Source: Alisma plantago-aquatica (lineage: Eukaryota > Streptophyta > Magnoliopsida > Alismatales > Alismataceae). From it: 64,000 nt of DNA. Shown here piece after piece: positions 37,023 through 48,089 of the stretch (positions are counted from its first letter, which is position 1; each line of letters begins with the position of its first letter). The notes below the pieces were generated by a model. It saw only the letters and a list, made by a program, of their open reading frames with translations, was not told the DNA's origin and did not search any database. Position numbers and translations under genes: made by a program. The stretch lies in NCBI GenBank assembly GCA_963693085.1, contig OY856413.1, forward strand, positions 545,514,879 through 545,578,878, given 5' to 3'.

Positions 37023-37633
37023 ATGCAAATTTTAACTCTTGTAGAATTAAACGGAAACAAATCATCAAGTTTAGACAATTTAATCAAGATTTATTTCCAT
37101 AACTGGTTCAAGACCTTGAGAAGTGTTCAGCATGATCCTGATACACTAGAGCCATTATCCACTCCAAATTCACCTAACATTGACATGGATGCTTATTTTA
37201 ATCATGCCAATGATGTTGTGAACATCAAGAACCTTATGATGGGATGTATGAACTATGAGTTGTATGAACAACATGGTAAACATGAAATGTATGATGTCTC
37301 TAAGGCGCTACTTCAATGGAAACTAATAGAGGGAGATCCAGTAGAGCCCCGTGTTCTTAATATTATTACGCATATGGACCATCTTGAGAAATGGGATTTC
37401 CTTTGGGTCAAGAGTTGGCCACAGATATGATTTTGCAATCATTGCCTAAATCATATAGCCAGTTCATTGAGTGTGATCACTTTTGCAACATGGTTGGATC
37501 GTTGTTAGAGTTGCTTGACATCTTGATAAATGTCGAAGCACAAATGAAGATGGACAAATCTGTGATGGTAATTAGTGGAGTTGAGTCCAAGGACAAAGGC
37601 AAAGCCAAAAAGCATTTTTTGGCTAATCTATAG
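37023..37633 (+). pseudogene. Copia gag of element G, frameshifted
   Basis: Two overlapping frames (37023-37430 and 37391-37633) together give the UBN2-type capsid region of a plant Copia Gag: a 'FHNWFKTLRS' segment, 'LMMGCMNYELYEQH', a 'YDVSKALLQWKLIEGDPVEP' stretch, and, in the second frame, 'TDMILQSLPKSYSQFI'. The switch near 37400 is a simple frameshift. The C-terminal CCHC knuckle is not visible; a Lys-rich segment ends the second frame with TAG. Confidence 0.8.
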
Positions 37634-37689
37634 TCCAAATCTTCTTCACTCAAAGTGAGGAGAATGATAAGGGAACTCGGAGAGATGAA

Positions 37690-37860
37690 GGAAGGGATAG
37701 AGATCTCTACTTCTGGGGTATACATTATTGAGATTAAATTTGCTACTTATTCATCATCACTACTTGATACCGGATGTTGATCACACATTTTCTCAAATAG
37801 GAAGGATCTGAAAAGAAGTAGACCTTTAGAAAAAGGTAAGGTTGAGATGTGAGTTGCTAA
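37690..37860 (+). pseudogene. Copia aspartic protease remnant of element G
   Basis: A Leu-Leu-Asp-Thr-Gly-Cys segment near 37760 is the D-T-G active-site loop of retroviral-type proteases, followed directly by TGA and then Ser-His-Ile, the usual DTGxSHI context. The following residues ('LKRSRPLEKG') also fit the family. The active-site Asp is kept but the frame is closed by the nonsense codon. Confidence 0.65.
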
Positions 37861-38740
37861 TTGGCAAGAGTTGTGGCCAACACAGTTGGAACCTATGAGT
37901 TAACTCTACCAAGTGGGCTTGTAATGGAGTTAGAGAATTTCTATTACATACCTGCCATTAATAGGAACATCTTATATGTATCTTGTTTAGACAAGAAAGG
38001 ATTCAAATTTCTTAGAAAGAATGGAAGATGTTCTATTAGTAAAGATGGGAATTTTTATGGCAATTCCCTAATGTTTTATGTTCTATACTTGATAGATCTA
38101 GAGACGTGTGTATATAATGTGAATACTGAAAGGAAAAAACTCAATGACTCAAACAAAATATACCTTTCACATTGTTGTGTAGGGTACAAAAATGATAATT
38201 ACATATCTAGACTTCATAATGATGGTTATCTGAATTCTTTTGATTTCGAATCATTAGAGATGTGAATCTTATTTGTTGGGAAAGTTGGTTAAAACCCATT
38301 TCACTGCAAACAATGAAAGGTCTAGTGATCTAATAGGACTCATACATATTGATGTGTGTGGACATTTTAGAACAACCCCTAGAGGTGGGTAAAAGTACTT
38401 CATTACCTTTACTAATGACTTTGGTAGTTATGGATATGTTTATATGATGAAACATAAGTTAGAAGTTCTTGATAGGTTGAAGGAGTTTATGAATGAAGTA
38501 TAGAACCAACTTAGTAAAAGTATTAAGGTACTTCATTCTAATTGAGGTGGAAAATACATGAACCAAGAGTTTGAGGACCTTCTTAGAGCCCATTGGATTC
38601 TATCCCATTGGACTCTGCCTGGAACACCTCAACATAATTGTGTATCAAAAAGAAGGAATCAAACATTACGGGATATGGTGTGATCAATGATAAGTTTAGT
38701 TGAGATTTTGACTACCTCCAAGGAGCATGATCTAAAAACT
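37861..38740 (+). pseudogene. Copia GAG-pre-integrase and integrase core of element G, truncated
   Basis: 37861-38265 is open (134 codons) and carries a protease C-terminal part ('YYIPAINRNILYVSCLD') and the GAG-pre-integrase zinc region with 'ISRLHNDGYL'. After a frameshift, 38290-38725 reads as integrase core: a DVCG segment with the first catalytic Asp, a 'YFITFTNDF' strand, and the region of the second Asp. Stops occur where the family has Gln (about 38389 and 38502) or Arg (about 38542 and 38680), all explained by single C-to-T changes. In the second catalytic site the usual Asp is changed. The frame then runs into LTR sequence at about 38745, so the C-terminus and all downstream domains are lost. 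Confidence 0.75.
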
Positions 38741-38744
38741 GCAA

Positions 38745-39657
38745 GGGCGAGATGGTCTGGTTTGGTCGAGAGAAGGTTCTAGACATTTCCCAATTCGTTT
38801 CCCTTGAGCAATACTTGTTGCACAAGGAAATCAATGTCTAACATTGATGGGAGTTGATTTGCCTAATTCATGTACAACTGGTAAACTTCAAAATGACCTT
38901 CTCGCAGTGTGAGACAACCATCTAGTATTTCCAAACAACAATTTTTCCTATTGCAGGTTGCAAAATTTCCACAATTTTTGTGAAAGTTTGATATCCTCCA
39001 GTCATTTCCACTCCCGCATATTAATCTCGTACTAGATAGCAACTGGTAACCTTGACCCTGGCCTCCTCTATATATATAGGGGTACTGGGGGCTTCCCAAG
39101 TAAAAGATAGAAAATTGAGAATCCTTTACTCTGACAACGTTGTCTTCTCTAGTTGTGGTAACCATGAGAGCCCAGGCAAGTCCTACCCAAAAAGGGAGGG
39201 ATAGCCAAAGGGAGAGAAACAACTGACTTCATTGTCGTGGGAGAGTAGGTTGGTGACTAGTATACTAGTGGGAGGGACAACTACTTCTTGTCTGATCTAG
39301 TAGGATGATAGGAGTTCTAGGCAGTCAATGTGGACTTCTCTAGAGGGGGGAGGACGTTGTTTGCCGCTAAGGAGGACATCGAAAACCAAAAGTTTGTGTC
39401 TCTGGAGTTGTTGTAAAAGATGACGTGTGAGTCAGGTGTCCTAGGAGGAGTAGCCAAACGAGTCCCAGTGTAACTGTGATTTAGACTTGTGCATCTACAA
39501 TGAGGAGTATTATTTTTGGACTTGCTGCAGGACTAGGTATATCCTCATAAGCCATCCTTCTTGTCTTATAGTAATTGATGTCATCCATTGGATAAGGGGA
39601 ATATGGTAGATACAAATTTTGTTTCTATTGCCTATCTAATAGGCATGTTTCCCTACA
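38745..39657 (+). repeat. 3' LTR of element G, 5'-truncated
   Basis: Aligns with 34674-35605 of the 5' LTR. The beginning (equivalent to 26104-34673 less H) is missing because of the same deletion that removed RT. Contains TATATATATAGG at 39069-39080 and ends CCCTACA. Confidence 0.85.
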
Positions 39658-40228
39658 TAATTGAGGTAGGGTATGACCTCATATCCATTGGATCAAGTAG
39701 TAGGAATCTATGGGACAAGGATCAACGATCACAATTGATCGAAGAAAACACTAGCCCATGGATTGCTGAGTTGGCAAGGGAAAAGGGAGTGCCTACCTTT
39801 GTTGGTACACACGCCCAAGGAGGCCCAATAATGGATAAAACTGATTTAAATTAGATTAAAATCAAGATAAATAGAGGTACACTAGAAAGGCCATAACTTG
39901 GGCTCTAAAGGAGGCATTTCTTGCACCATTGGAAAGATAAAAAAGTATCTATAACATGAGATACATCTTATAGTAAGGAAATTTCATTGAATGGATTCAA
40001 TTTTGATTAAAAGTTTATGATACATAGTAAGCATGATACCTACTTCAAAACTCAAATTTAGGTCATGTCCAAGTACAAATTGATGTTTAATCAAAATCAA
40101 CTCATCAATTGGGTATAAAGGGACTCAAAATCATCAAATTGAGAGTGAGGGGTGTTATTGAGTATATTAGAGCATTTAATGAGTCAATACATACATAAAT
40201 TAAATGAGAAAAAAACTAGGTTATTACA
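39658..40228 (-). repeat. Right LTR of element F, second part
   Basis: Matches 21608-22195 of the left F LTR ('ggtagggtatgacctcatat', 'gggagtgcctaccttt', 'tagaggtacactagaaag'). It ends GGTTATTACA at 40228, after which element E gag resumes. Confidence 0.8.
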
Positions 40229-41100
40229 TCACCAAATGCACATGATGAATTTCAAGGTCCAAGAATGACCATTGATAGGTTAAATCATGTGGGAGCCACA
40301 TAGTATGTGGGTATAATGGACCTGATAGATGTTGGCATGTGGTTGATGGAGATGGATAAGGCATTAGGATTCTGAACATCTCTGAGGATGACAAAGTGAA
40401 GGACACGATCTACATTATGAAGGGAAGTGTTGTCCATTAGTTGACCATTGAGGAGGAGAAGAGACCTAGAGTAATGATTGGTTGGGAGGCGTTGCGGTGG
40501 GAGTTTGTCATTCATTACTTCCCAAAGACATGTCTGTAAGAGAGGATGACTCAGTTCAAGGAGTTGTTCTAGGAATAGTGGTCTCTAATGACTATGAGTT
40601 AAAGTTCATGGAGTTGTTGATGTTTTACCCTCATATGGAAGCCACAAAAGGAGAGGATCATTAGGTTTGAGAAAGGTTCTCATGTTGAGTTAGCATGGGA
40701 AACATCAACTTTGGGTCCTATGAGAAATTTTCCACCTTTGTAGAATCAGTGAGGAGGATAGAGAGGATGTTCATTGAAATGAGAGAGACTAGTTCCAAAA
40801 AGAGATCTGCTCAGTCCCAAGGATAACCATTTGACAATTTCAAGTAGCCAAGGTTTTCTTCATTATAGTACTAGCAGTTGCAACCTAGGGAAACATTTTA
40901 TGAGCCAAGGATAGAGGTAGAGTCATAATGGTATCCTAGTAGAGAGAGAGAGGATGTAGTTTCCTACCACCTAGGGAGAACTCTTCTGGGTAAATTTCGA
41001 TGATAGGGCTATCTAGGCCGCCATATGATACAAGGACATGTTACAAGTGTGGTCAGGTAGGGCATGTGAGATGGTTTTGCCCTATGAAGAATTAAGAGGT
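40229..41100 (+). pseudogene. Chromovirus gag of element E, second part, with CCHC knuckle
   Basis: The frame is broken by many stops but recognisable: 'ILNISEDDKVKDTIYIMKG' (about 40365-40425) fits the capsid helix region of Ty3/gypsy Gag, and 41039-41080 encodes an intact CX2CX4HX4C knuckle (C-Y-K-C-G-Q-V-G-H-V-R-W-F-C). The stretch 40490-40900 holds further stops and frame changes. It follows the F insertion directly; the N-terminal part lies before 20204. Confidence 0.7.
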
Positions 41101-41289
41101 CACACAGAAACTGAGGCAGGAACAGTAGGGCTCACAACAATAGTAGTTCAGTGGTGGGGGTAGCATGGGTCATTCATAGACATCATAGGAAGGGTCTTCA
41201 GGACCATCTAGTAGAGGTTGAATATGCCAACATGAGACAAGTAAGTTCTATGCTATGAACCAACTAGAAGGAGTGGTCGACACATGTTT

Positions 41290-41640
41290 TGTAACAGCTT
41301 AGATGGAACTTCTTCATTATAACTTATTTACATCTACATGTGTTCCTTTTTTAGTTACATGGGTGGAACACACTCATTTATCACTAGAGAGGTAGTTGTA
41401 ACTTTCCTGTTAGTTGTAAATATGATAGCCTTCTGCTAGAAACCCCTTTGGTTGGTTCTGTCATGTTGAAAAAGGTGTGTCCATCTTGATTTCTTTCTTT
41501 CTCAGGATGCACCATTCAAGTGGATCTCATGCCATTTGATATGCATGGATTTGATGTAATTCTAAGGATGGATACCTTGGAGAACTACAAGGTATTTTGG
41601 GGATTATGATTCCAAAGTTGTAACTTTTTGTGAGGGATAT
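41290..41640 (+). pseudogene. Aspartic protease remnant of element E
   Basis: Around 41347-41385 the frame reads 'FSYMGGTHSFITREV', aligning with the active-site loop of Ty3/gypsy protease (normally D-S-G-x-T-H-S-F-I). The catalytic Asp is Tyr here, so the enzyme would be inactive. A 'MPFDMHGFDVILRMDTL' segment near 41530 matches the C-terminal flap/strand region of the same family. Confidence 0.65.
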
Positions 41641-41799
41641 GTTTGTTGGACTTTCCCAGGAGATAGGAAGATTTTCCTACTTGTTTGTTGTCATCCATGG
41701 TAGCAGAGAATTTTTTGAAATAAGGATGTGAAGTGTTTCCTAGGTTGTGTGGTGGATACAAAGGTGAGGAGTCCTAGTATAAAGAGGTATTGGTAGTGA

Positions 41800-43150
41800 T
41801 GAAATTTGAGGATGTTTTCCCCTACGAGATCCCAGGTGTTCCACCCCCTAAATAGATTGATTTTGAAATCAATCTAGTTCCTGGAACACAACCCATAGAT
41901 CAAGCATCTCATTGGATGGATCCAACTAAGATGAAGGAGTTGAAGAAGAAGTTATAGGAGTTGTTAGAGAAGGGTTTTACACGAATGAGCACTCCTCTTA
42001 GGGTGCTACAGCATATTGTTTGTGAAAATGAATGATGGTTGTATGAGGCTTTGCATTGACTACCAACTGTAGAATAAGGTTACAGTGAAGAACAGTTACC
42101 CGTTGCTAAGGACAAATGATATGTTTGACCTATTGAGAGGCTCTATAGTATTTTCTAAGATAGATATGAGGTTAGGATATCACCAGTTGAGGGTCAAGGT
42201 AGATGTCATACTTAAGATTACTTTTAGGACTAGGTATGGTGATTATGAGTTTGGGGTTATGTCATTTGGGCTAACCAATGCACCAACAATGTTTACGGAC
42301 TTGATGAACATAGTGTTCAGACCATATCTTGACCAATTTGTGGTGGTGTTCACAGATGACATTTTGATAAACTCCAATGATAGTAGGAAATGCGAGAAGC
42401 ATATTATCCAGGTGTTGGAGTTGTTGAGGTAGCATAGGATTTTCTCCACGTTCAGTAAGTGTGAGTTTTTGTTGACCAAGGTGTCATTTCTTGGACATGT
42501 CATCACTATGAAGGGAGTTTGTGTAGACCCTAAGTAGGTGAAGTCAGTCTTTAGGTAGGAGCAGTCCAAGACACTGACTGAGCCTTGAATCTTATTAGGT
42601 TTAGCTAATTACTACATGAAGTTCATTAGGAACTTCAGTGCGGTAGCTTTTCCTTTAACCAGACTGAATAGGAAAGTGTTTCTTTTGTTTGACATGAGAA
42701 GTTTCAATGTTCTTTTCAGTTGTTGAAGGATAAGTTGATGAGTGCTCCCGTGTTGGTGTTGACAGTACTTGGTAAAGGCTACAACATTTTTTGTGATGCC
42801 TAGAAGAATCGGTTGGGATATGTGTTGATGTAGGTCAAGAATGTGATTTCTTTTGCTTCCCGACAACTTAAGAAACATGAGGAGAATTACCCAACTCATG
42901 ACTTGGAATTAGTTGATGTGGTTCTTTCCTTGATGATTTGGAGGCATTACCTTAATGGTGAGAAGTACTAAATTTTCACATATCACAACAACATGTAGTA
43001 CATCTTTTCAAAGCAAGATCTAAACATCAGGCTGAGGAGAAGGATAGAGTTGATCAAGGACTACAACTGTACAATAGACTATCATCCTAGAAAGGTGAAT
43101 GGAGTGGTTGATGCTTTGAGAAGAAAGTCATATTCATTGTCATCTAGAGA
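41800..43150 (+). pseudogene. Reverse transcriptase and RNase H of element E, stop-riddled
   Basis: Begins with an 'EIPGVPPPK' segment and continues into RT. The open section 42085-42432 (115 codons) contains FSKID (Asp27), '[12 protein letters not shown]', and FTDDIL with the catalytic pair Asp91-Asp92 (Ile to Thr before them). RNase H follows at about 42770-42920 ('IFCDA', '[21 protein letters not shown]') and a connection to IN at 43080-43150 ('TIDYHPRKVNGVVDALRRKS'). At least six TAG/TAA codons lie where relatives have Gln, as expected from C-to-T decay. There is also a probable frameshift near 42440-42600. Confidence 0.85.
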
Positions 43151-43189
43151 TAAAGTGCATTTGCACTCCATGGCATGTCACAATTGGGG

Positions 43190-44600
43190 CATGCTAGTGT
43201 CTCTTCAGTAGATGAATGTACAGTTGGAGGTTTCCATGTTGGTAGGTTCGCTGACAGAATTACAAGTGAAGTTGATGTTGATGTAGCAGATATGAGATAC
43301 ATAGAGGGATGATATTTTGATATAAAACACTTATTAGAGTTTGGCAGTGGAAATCATGATGGTTTTCATGAGATAGATGATAGGACAATGTGTTCTTACA
43401 ATAGATTGATGGTTCCTGACATTGGCAGTCTGAGGGACATAATGCTTAAGGAATCACATTCCTCAATGTATGTGATGTATCCTGGTAGTACCAAGATGTA
43501 TCATAATTGAAGAACTTGTACTGGTGTCTAGGTCTAAAGAGTGATGTGGTAGAGTTTGTGGCTAGGTGACCGATGTGTTAGAATGTCAAAGTGGAACATC
43601 AGAAATCTACATGGACATTATAATATTTGTCAATTCCTTAGTGGAAATGGGATCACATAATGATGGACTTTGTGGTTGCTCTTCCAAGGACATCTAAAGG
43701 TCATGATTCCATTCAGGTGATAGTTGATTGGTTAACGAAGTCAACTCACTTCTTTCTAGTCAAGACTACCTACATACTAGAAATGTTGGCACATATCTGC
43801 ATGGATGAGATTGTTCATTTTCATGGGATCCGGGTTACCATAGTGTCTCCTAGATGTCCCAATGTTTACAAGTAGGTTTTGGGAGTGCCTGCATAAAAGA
43901 TTGGTGACACAATTGAGGTTCAGTACAACTTTCCACTCATAGATGGATGTCCTATCAGAGACGATACAGACGTTGGAAGATTTGTTGAGGTCATGTGTGC
44001 TTCAATTTCTTAGAAGTTGGGATATTCACTTGAGCCTGATTGAGTTTGACTATAATAACATTTACTAGAGGAGTATAGACATGTCATCGTATGAGGATTT
44101 GTATGGGATAATATGTAGGTCGCCTCTTTATTGGTATGAAGTTGGTGAGTATTAGTTGTTGGGTTTAGAGCTAGTTCAACAAACTACTAAAAGATCAAGG
44201 TGATCCAACAACAATTGAAGGAAACCACATGTACCTTATGGTTTCCCCTTATAAGAGCATCCTAAGGGAGAGTAGCATACAAGTTGGAGTTGCCACCAGA
44301 GTTGAACCGATTACACAATGTGTTCCTTGTTTTGATGTTAAGGAAGTGTTGTCCTAGTATGGAGAAGATGTTGTAGTCCATAGAGGTGGAGTTGAATGAG
44401 GGTGTAACCTATGTTGAGGGTCATGTGTTGATCCTAGATAGGTGTGTGTAGAAGCATAGGAAGAAGGACATCCTTAGTTGATGTGTTGTGGCATCATCGT
44501 GGTGTAGAGGAAGCCACTTGAATTAGAGTATGAAATGTGTAGGACGTACCCATCCTGTTTTCTTAGGATTTTGGCAGGGAAATCCTTGTTAGTTGTTTAT
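43190..44600 (+). pseudogene. Integrase of element E with C-terminal domain remnant
   Basis: Zinc-binding HHCC region decayed at about 43430-43590. The core is partly open at 43660-43875 ('MMDFVVALPRTSKGHDSI', first catalytic Asp kept). The usual S-D-R-D motif holding the second Asp reads SPRC, so the catalytic triad is lost. The third region at about 43970 keeps '[13 protein letters not shown]'. The C-terminal domain follows at about 44270-44560 ('YKLELPPELNRLHNVF', 'VELNEGVTYVEGHVLILDR'), a GPY/F-to-chromodomain linker typical of Tekay, ending just before the 3' LTR. Confidence 0.8.
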
Positions 44601-44603
44601 GGT

Positions 44604-44703
44604 TGTAAGACCCCTAACCCTGATTAATCTTTAAGCATAATTTTGTTGGCATAACTAAATCAATCAGATGCAAAAATCCTAATAGCTAACCTTGTTGATT
44701 TGA
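44604..44703 (+). repeat. Start of 3' LTR of element E
   Basis: 100 bp beginning TGTAAGACCCCTAACC, clearly similar to 16945-17045 (TGTAATACCCCTAACC; both include 'taaccttgtt' near the end). Element I starts at 44704. The remaining ~2.8 kb of this LTR is not in the window. Confidence 0.75.
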
Positions 44704-45328
44704 TGTCACAGGTTAACAACCTAACCCCACTCTACACCTTACGCGCCAAAATAAGGTGTACAAAAGGGTTAAATTTGCCCATCCTTGAGTAGATCAAACA
44801 CACAAGTATATACATGCACCAAATAACAAGATTTATTAATTAAACCAAAAGTTAATTACATAGGGCCCCGAAGGCATAGGAGTTCTACAGAAGAAAACTT
44901 AGTACATGAGAAAACTACTTGCATAAGAAAAATAACATAAACTAAGAGTCCCATTTAGCTTTAGCATCCCCATGAAAGATCAAATTTTGTGGATCCAACA
45001 TATTCAGCTGCAACATCATCATCATCATTAGCAAAAGGTACCTATAAAACATTTAAAATTGGTACACGTCAACACAATATATAAATATATTGTACTGAGT
45101 ATGCCTACAAGTCTTTTATATATATATATCTCATCATATCTTGGAAAAAGCAAACATAGGAAACTAGGTAGGAGTATAAACCTAGAACTTTAGCAAAAGT
45201 ATAATATAATGACAAACATATACTTGAACAAAGATGTTTAAAAAAAATAGAAGACATGTTTTAAGTTTATTTTTCCATTATATACTCATGCATCTACCTA
45301 CCAATGGGATAGATGCTTTAAGGCCTCA

Positions 45329-45430
45329 TGATCTTCTTACCAAAGAGATAGATCATTTTACATATGGTGATCTTCTTACCAAAGAGATAGATCACTCTCA
45401 AGCACTATGCTTACCAAAGAGATATAGTGC
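45329..45430. repeat. 39-bp tandem repeat in the I LTR
   Basis: Two full units and a partial third, each with 'CTTACCAAAGAGATAGAT'. Translates as a repeat (PTKEIDHF...) in one frame, which explains the 68-codon ORF here. Confidence 0.85.
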
Positions 45431-46170
45431 TACAATATAATGGAACAAGAATTTTATGTTAAGGTGCGATAACATACTTATACAAAACATCATTCAAAAT
45501 CGATCATACATTGATATCTATTTCAAACAATATCATATGCCAAGTATTTTACAAATATAATACAACAATTCACTGATATGAGCCAAATGAGGCTAATGGA
45601 GTACCTTCTACTCTGATGTGTGGATTCCAGAGATGCTCCTCACTGGTACCTTTGTCTTCCTGAAATTATAAGAGATTTGGTACTTATTAGATATATTGGC
45701 AAATTCATCATTTAGTTCTAAAGAATATAAACGACCCTTTTTCTTGGTTAGAGTCATGAGAGTAGAGTATGAGTCATTGAGTACGGATTTGAGTCCATAT
45801 TTGATAATGTCATGTTAGAGTAGGATTTATAAATCGATTTGGTGCTCTTTAGATCATGATGGATAATTATAATAATTTGGTAAGTCAAAAATAGGGGAAA
45901 AAGTGTGATAATTTGGCTTTACTGATATTTGAGTCACATAAATTGGAATTGAAGGTCCCATAATTATCTAGGCACAAAAAGAGGATAATCATAGGATATT
46001 GGTGATTTAATCAAGTTCGAGTATTTTCTAAATAATTAAACAAGATAAAGACATATTTGAGCATGATTACTTATACAAGTCATATTTAGGGTCAGAAAAT
46101 ATCATAATCCTGATCCTCATATTTTTGTGATCAAAATAGAGTTCTTGTTCGTATTTTTCTGACACTCCTA

Positions 46171-46179
46171 CTATTTATA
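46171..46179 (-). promoter_or_regulatory. TATA box of the I LTR
   Basis: Reads TATAAATAG on the minus strand; the LTR fragment inside J has the related sequence at about 56006-56014. Confidence 0.5.
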
Positions 46180-47491
46180 ATGAATTTCCAAAGATTAGGA
46201 CATTTGCTTGGCGATAATTGGAAATCCGAACTTATTAAAAAGAGATGGAAAAAGGTGGGTTGTTGGATGCTCAGATCCAACAATTGTGTTTTAATCATGA
46301 GGTTTCAGTGGAAAACAAGGGTCGATGATTTGGATTTACCTGACTGTTCCGCGTGGACTCAGTGGGTCCTGCTCCCTCCATGGTCATTTGCAAAGTTGGT
46401 TGCCCAGTTCCAACTCCAGTGAGCTTGATTGACTGTTGGGTTGCTTCCTTCATGAAGATGAGGTCGGGTTCACCTTCAAGGACCTCTCCCAGATTAGGGT
46501 GGCCATGTCTAGGAGCTCGGCGCCCCTTGGAGTGGTGCGCCACCGAGGAGATTCAGAAATTTGCTGGCAGCATAGAAGAATAAGGTGAAGGGGGTTTACA
46601 GATGGTGTTGGGACCTCACAGAGGGGCCAATGGAGGTCTGTGTAGTACGGCGGAGTTGGAAGGTGATCCAATTCAGATTTGGGAGGGAGAGAGCACCCTG
46701 AGCGGTGACTATGCAGTGGAAGAGCGGACTGGAGGAGGTGAGCTCGAGGGCGGAGCCATCTGGGCTTTGTTTGGACAAATTGGAGTATGAGGTGAAGCAA
46801 AGAGGTCTCGAAGATGCTTGTGGGGTGATTAAATAGACTAGAGGAAGACTGAGCACGGGATGCCCAATTTGGTTTGGGCATGCCTGGAGAAGGGGGTCGT
46901 CAGTGCAGTTCGTGGGGGTACAACTGATCACGTTCAGGGTTCATGTGAGTGGTTGGTGTGTTCGTGGAGGCAAGGGGAAGGTAGTGCCTTAGTTGGATTC
47001 TCATGAGATGGGATGGAGAGGGAGGTCATGGTTCAACTTCAATCCTCATGGCTATAGCCACGATCTGCGAGTCAATCAGAGGTTGGGGTCAACCCCATGG
47101 CCGTCCGATCCTACCCGGATCCATGGATGCGCCATCGGATGGTTGGGATGGCTTGGGGAGAGGGAGCCACATATTGCTGACCTTAGCTCCACGTGAAAAG
47201 GTTTAAGAGGGTCCAAAAATCACAAACTATATATTTGATGATTCAAATTATGGTAATTTTGATTAAGACTATATGAGAACTTGCAAAAATCGTGGAGGGG
47301 GCTAGGAATGTCCGATTGGCATGAAATTTGAACCATAGATTCATAATAGCTCTCCCTACATTTTGGAAACATTTGAGCTTGAGATTCCAACCGTTGATTG
47401 ATCAAGTAGTCTTTCTATGAGTTAGGGTTTAGAGCTAAGGTAATATAAAGGAACAAGTATAAAAAGAGTATAGAAAAACCACTTTATCACA

Positions 47492-47508
47492 TCCTACTCA
47501 CCTTAAAA
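47492..47508 (-). other. Polypurine tract of element I
   Basis: Reverse complement of 'tcctactcaccttaaaa', a purine-rich primer directly before the 3' LTR, preceded on the minus strand by the conserved 'gaggacaaaatttc' segment. Confidence 0.7.
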
Positions 47509-47532
47509 GAAATTTTGTCCTCAAAATTAAAC

Positions 47533-48072
47533 TTATTGGAAGAGGTGAGGAAAACATTGCTTCATATCCGTCCGTAGTTCCCAGGTTGCGTCTTCTGCAC
47601 CATGATGGTTCCATTGCACCTTCACCATATGGATATGCTTGTTCCTAAGCTCCTTGACTTTGTTATTAAGGATCTTTGTAGGTTTCTCCAGATAAGAGAG
47701 ATTCTCCCATAACTCAAGAGGCTCGTGATTAAGTACATGACTATCATCCTTCACATAATGCTTCAGATTGGATACATGAAAAACATTGTTCATCATACTA
47801 TATTGCGGAGGAAGTGCGATCCGATAAGCACATTCACCAATGCGCTCCAAAACCTCAAAGGGACCCACATATCTCGAACTAAGCTTCCCTTTGTTCTTAG
47901 ATATGGCACATATGGGTTTGATCTTCAAGAAAGAATACTCACCAACCTTGAACTGTCTATCTGACCTGTGTGCATTTGCATATGATTCCTGACAATCATG
48001 GGACTGTTTCAACCTCTTCTTGATCAAAGACACCTTATTAGCATAAAGTTGCAACTCCTTAGGCTTTAGCAT
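47533..48072 (-). pseudogene. Integrase C-terminal domain and chromodomain of element I
   Basis: An open 179-codon piece. It contains the GPY/F module ('SSRYVGPFEVLERIGECAYR'), the linker 'NNVFHVSNLKHYVKD...SHVLNHEPLELWENL', and a C-terminal chromodomain-like segment ('VKELRNKHIHMVKVQWNHHG' then 'DATWELRTDM'). This tail is diagnostic for Tekay/Del chromoviruses, whose chromodomain steers integration to heterochromatin. The piece is separated from the integrase core by a frameshift in 48090-48200. The initiating Met is only the first Met after the break, not a real start. Confidence 0.88.
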
Positions 48073-48089
48073 CTTCCTTTCTCTTACTT

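Larger units (their letters stand above)
26104..39657 (+). mobile_element. Element G: plus-strand Ty1/copia element, RT deleted, split by H
   Basis: 5' LTR starts TGTTGGTTATG at 26104, is interrupted by H, and ends CTTACA at 35605, directly before a perfect tRNA-Met PBS. Interior: leader, broken gag (37023-37633), protease remnant, GAG-pre-integrase and integrase core (to about 38740). The coding region then jumps straight into LTR sequence equivalent to 34670, so the integrase end, RT, RNase H and the first part of the 3' LTR are deleted. The 3' LTR ends CCCTACA at 39657. Flanking bases (gaaca before, taatt after) are not an exact target duplication, as expected for an old insertion. Confidence 0.85.
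20204..40228 (-). mobile_element. Element F: minus-strand chromovirus-type element with non-coding interior
   Basis: Two direct LTR copies: 20204-22195, and 24780-26103 continued at 39658-40228 after interruption by element G. They start TGTCA(A/C)G and end near TTATTACA. The minus orientation is shown by a reverse-complement PPT (22196-22213, a run of 13 C) next to the left LTR, with the pre-PPT sequence 'aaattttgtccctaaaattt' typical of chromoviruses, and by a reverse-complement tRNA-Met-like PBS (24766-24777) next to the right LTR. The 2.6-kb interior carries no recognisable gag or pol, so F was probably a non-autonomous (LARD-like) derivative or is decayed beyond recognition. It inserted in the gag of E. 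Target duplication bases are not clear. Confidence 0.7.
16945..44703 (+). mobile_element. Element E: Tekay/Del-like Ty3/gypsy chromovirus, plus strand, split by nested insertions
   Basis: The outermost element. Its 5' LTR (16945-19860) starts TGTAATACCCC and ends TGTCACA, followed by a degenerate tRNA-Met PBS. Leader and gag start at 19881-20203 are interrupted by element F (20204-40228), and gag-PR-RT-RNase H-IN resumes at 40229-44600. The 3' LTR begins at 44604 with TGTAAGACCCC, matching the start of the 5' LTR for about 100 bp, and is then cut by element I at 44704. The domain order PR-RT-RH-IN and the remains of an IN C-terminus ahead of a 'gattttggcagggaaatcc' pre-LTR stretch match Tekay-type chromoviruses. 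All genes are broken. The rest of the 3' LTR should lie beyond the right edge of the window. Confidence 0.8.
44704..47491 (-). repeat. Left (3') LTR of element I
   Basis: 2,788 bp, TGTCACAGGTTAACAACC to TTATCACA. The first ~60 bp recur at 52673-52735. A 570-bp segment (about 45908-46477) recurs inside the left LTR of J at 55739-56311. Minus-strand TATA at 46171-46179. Several ORFs of 60-143 codons in 46180-47206 are overlapping shadows in a GC-richer part of the LTR. Confidence 0.85.

Noticed and set aside
46180..47206. Dense overlapping ORFs on both strands (up to 143 codons)
   Set aside because: They lie in a GC-richer part of the I LTR; frames contradict each other and none shows a domain.
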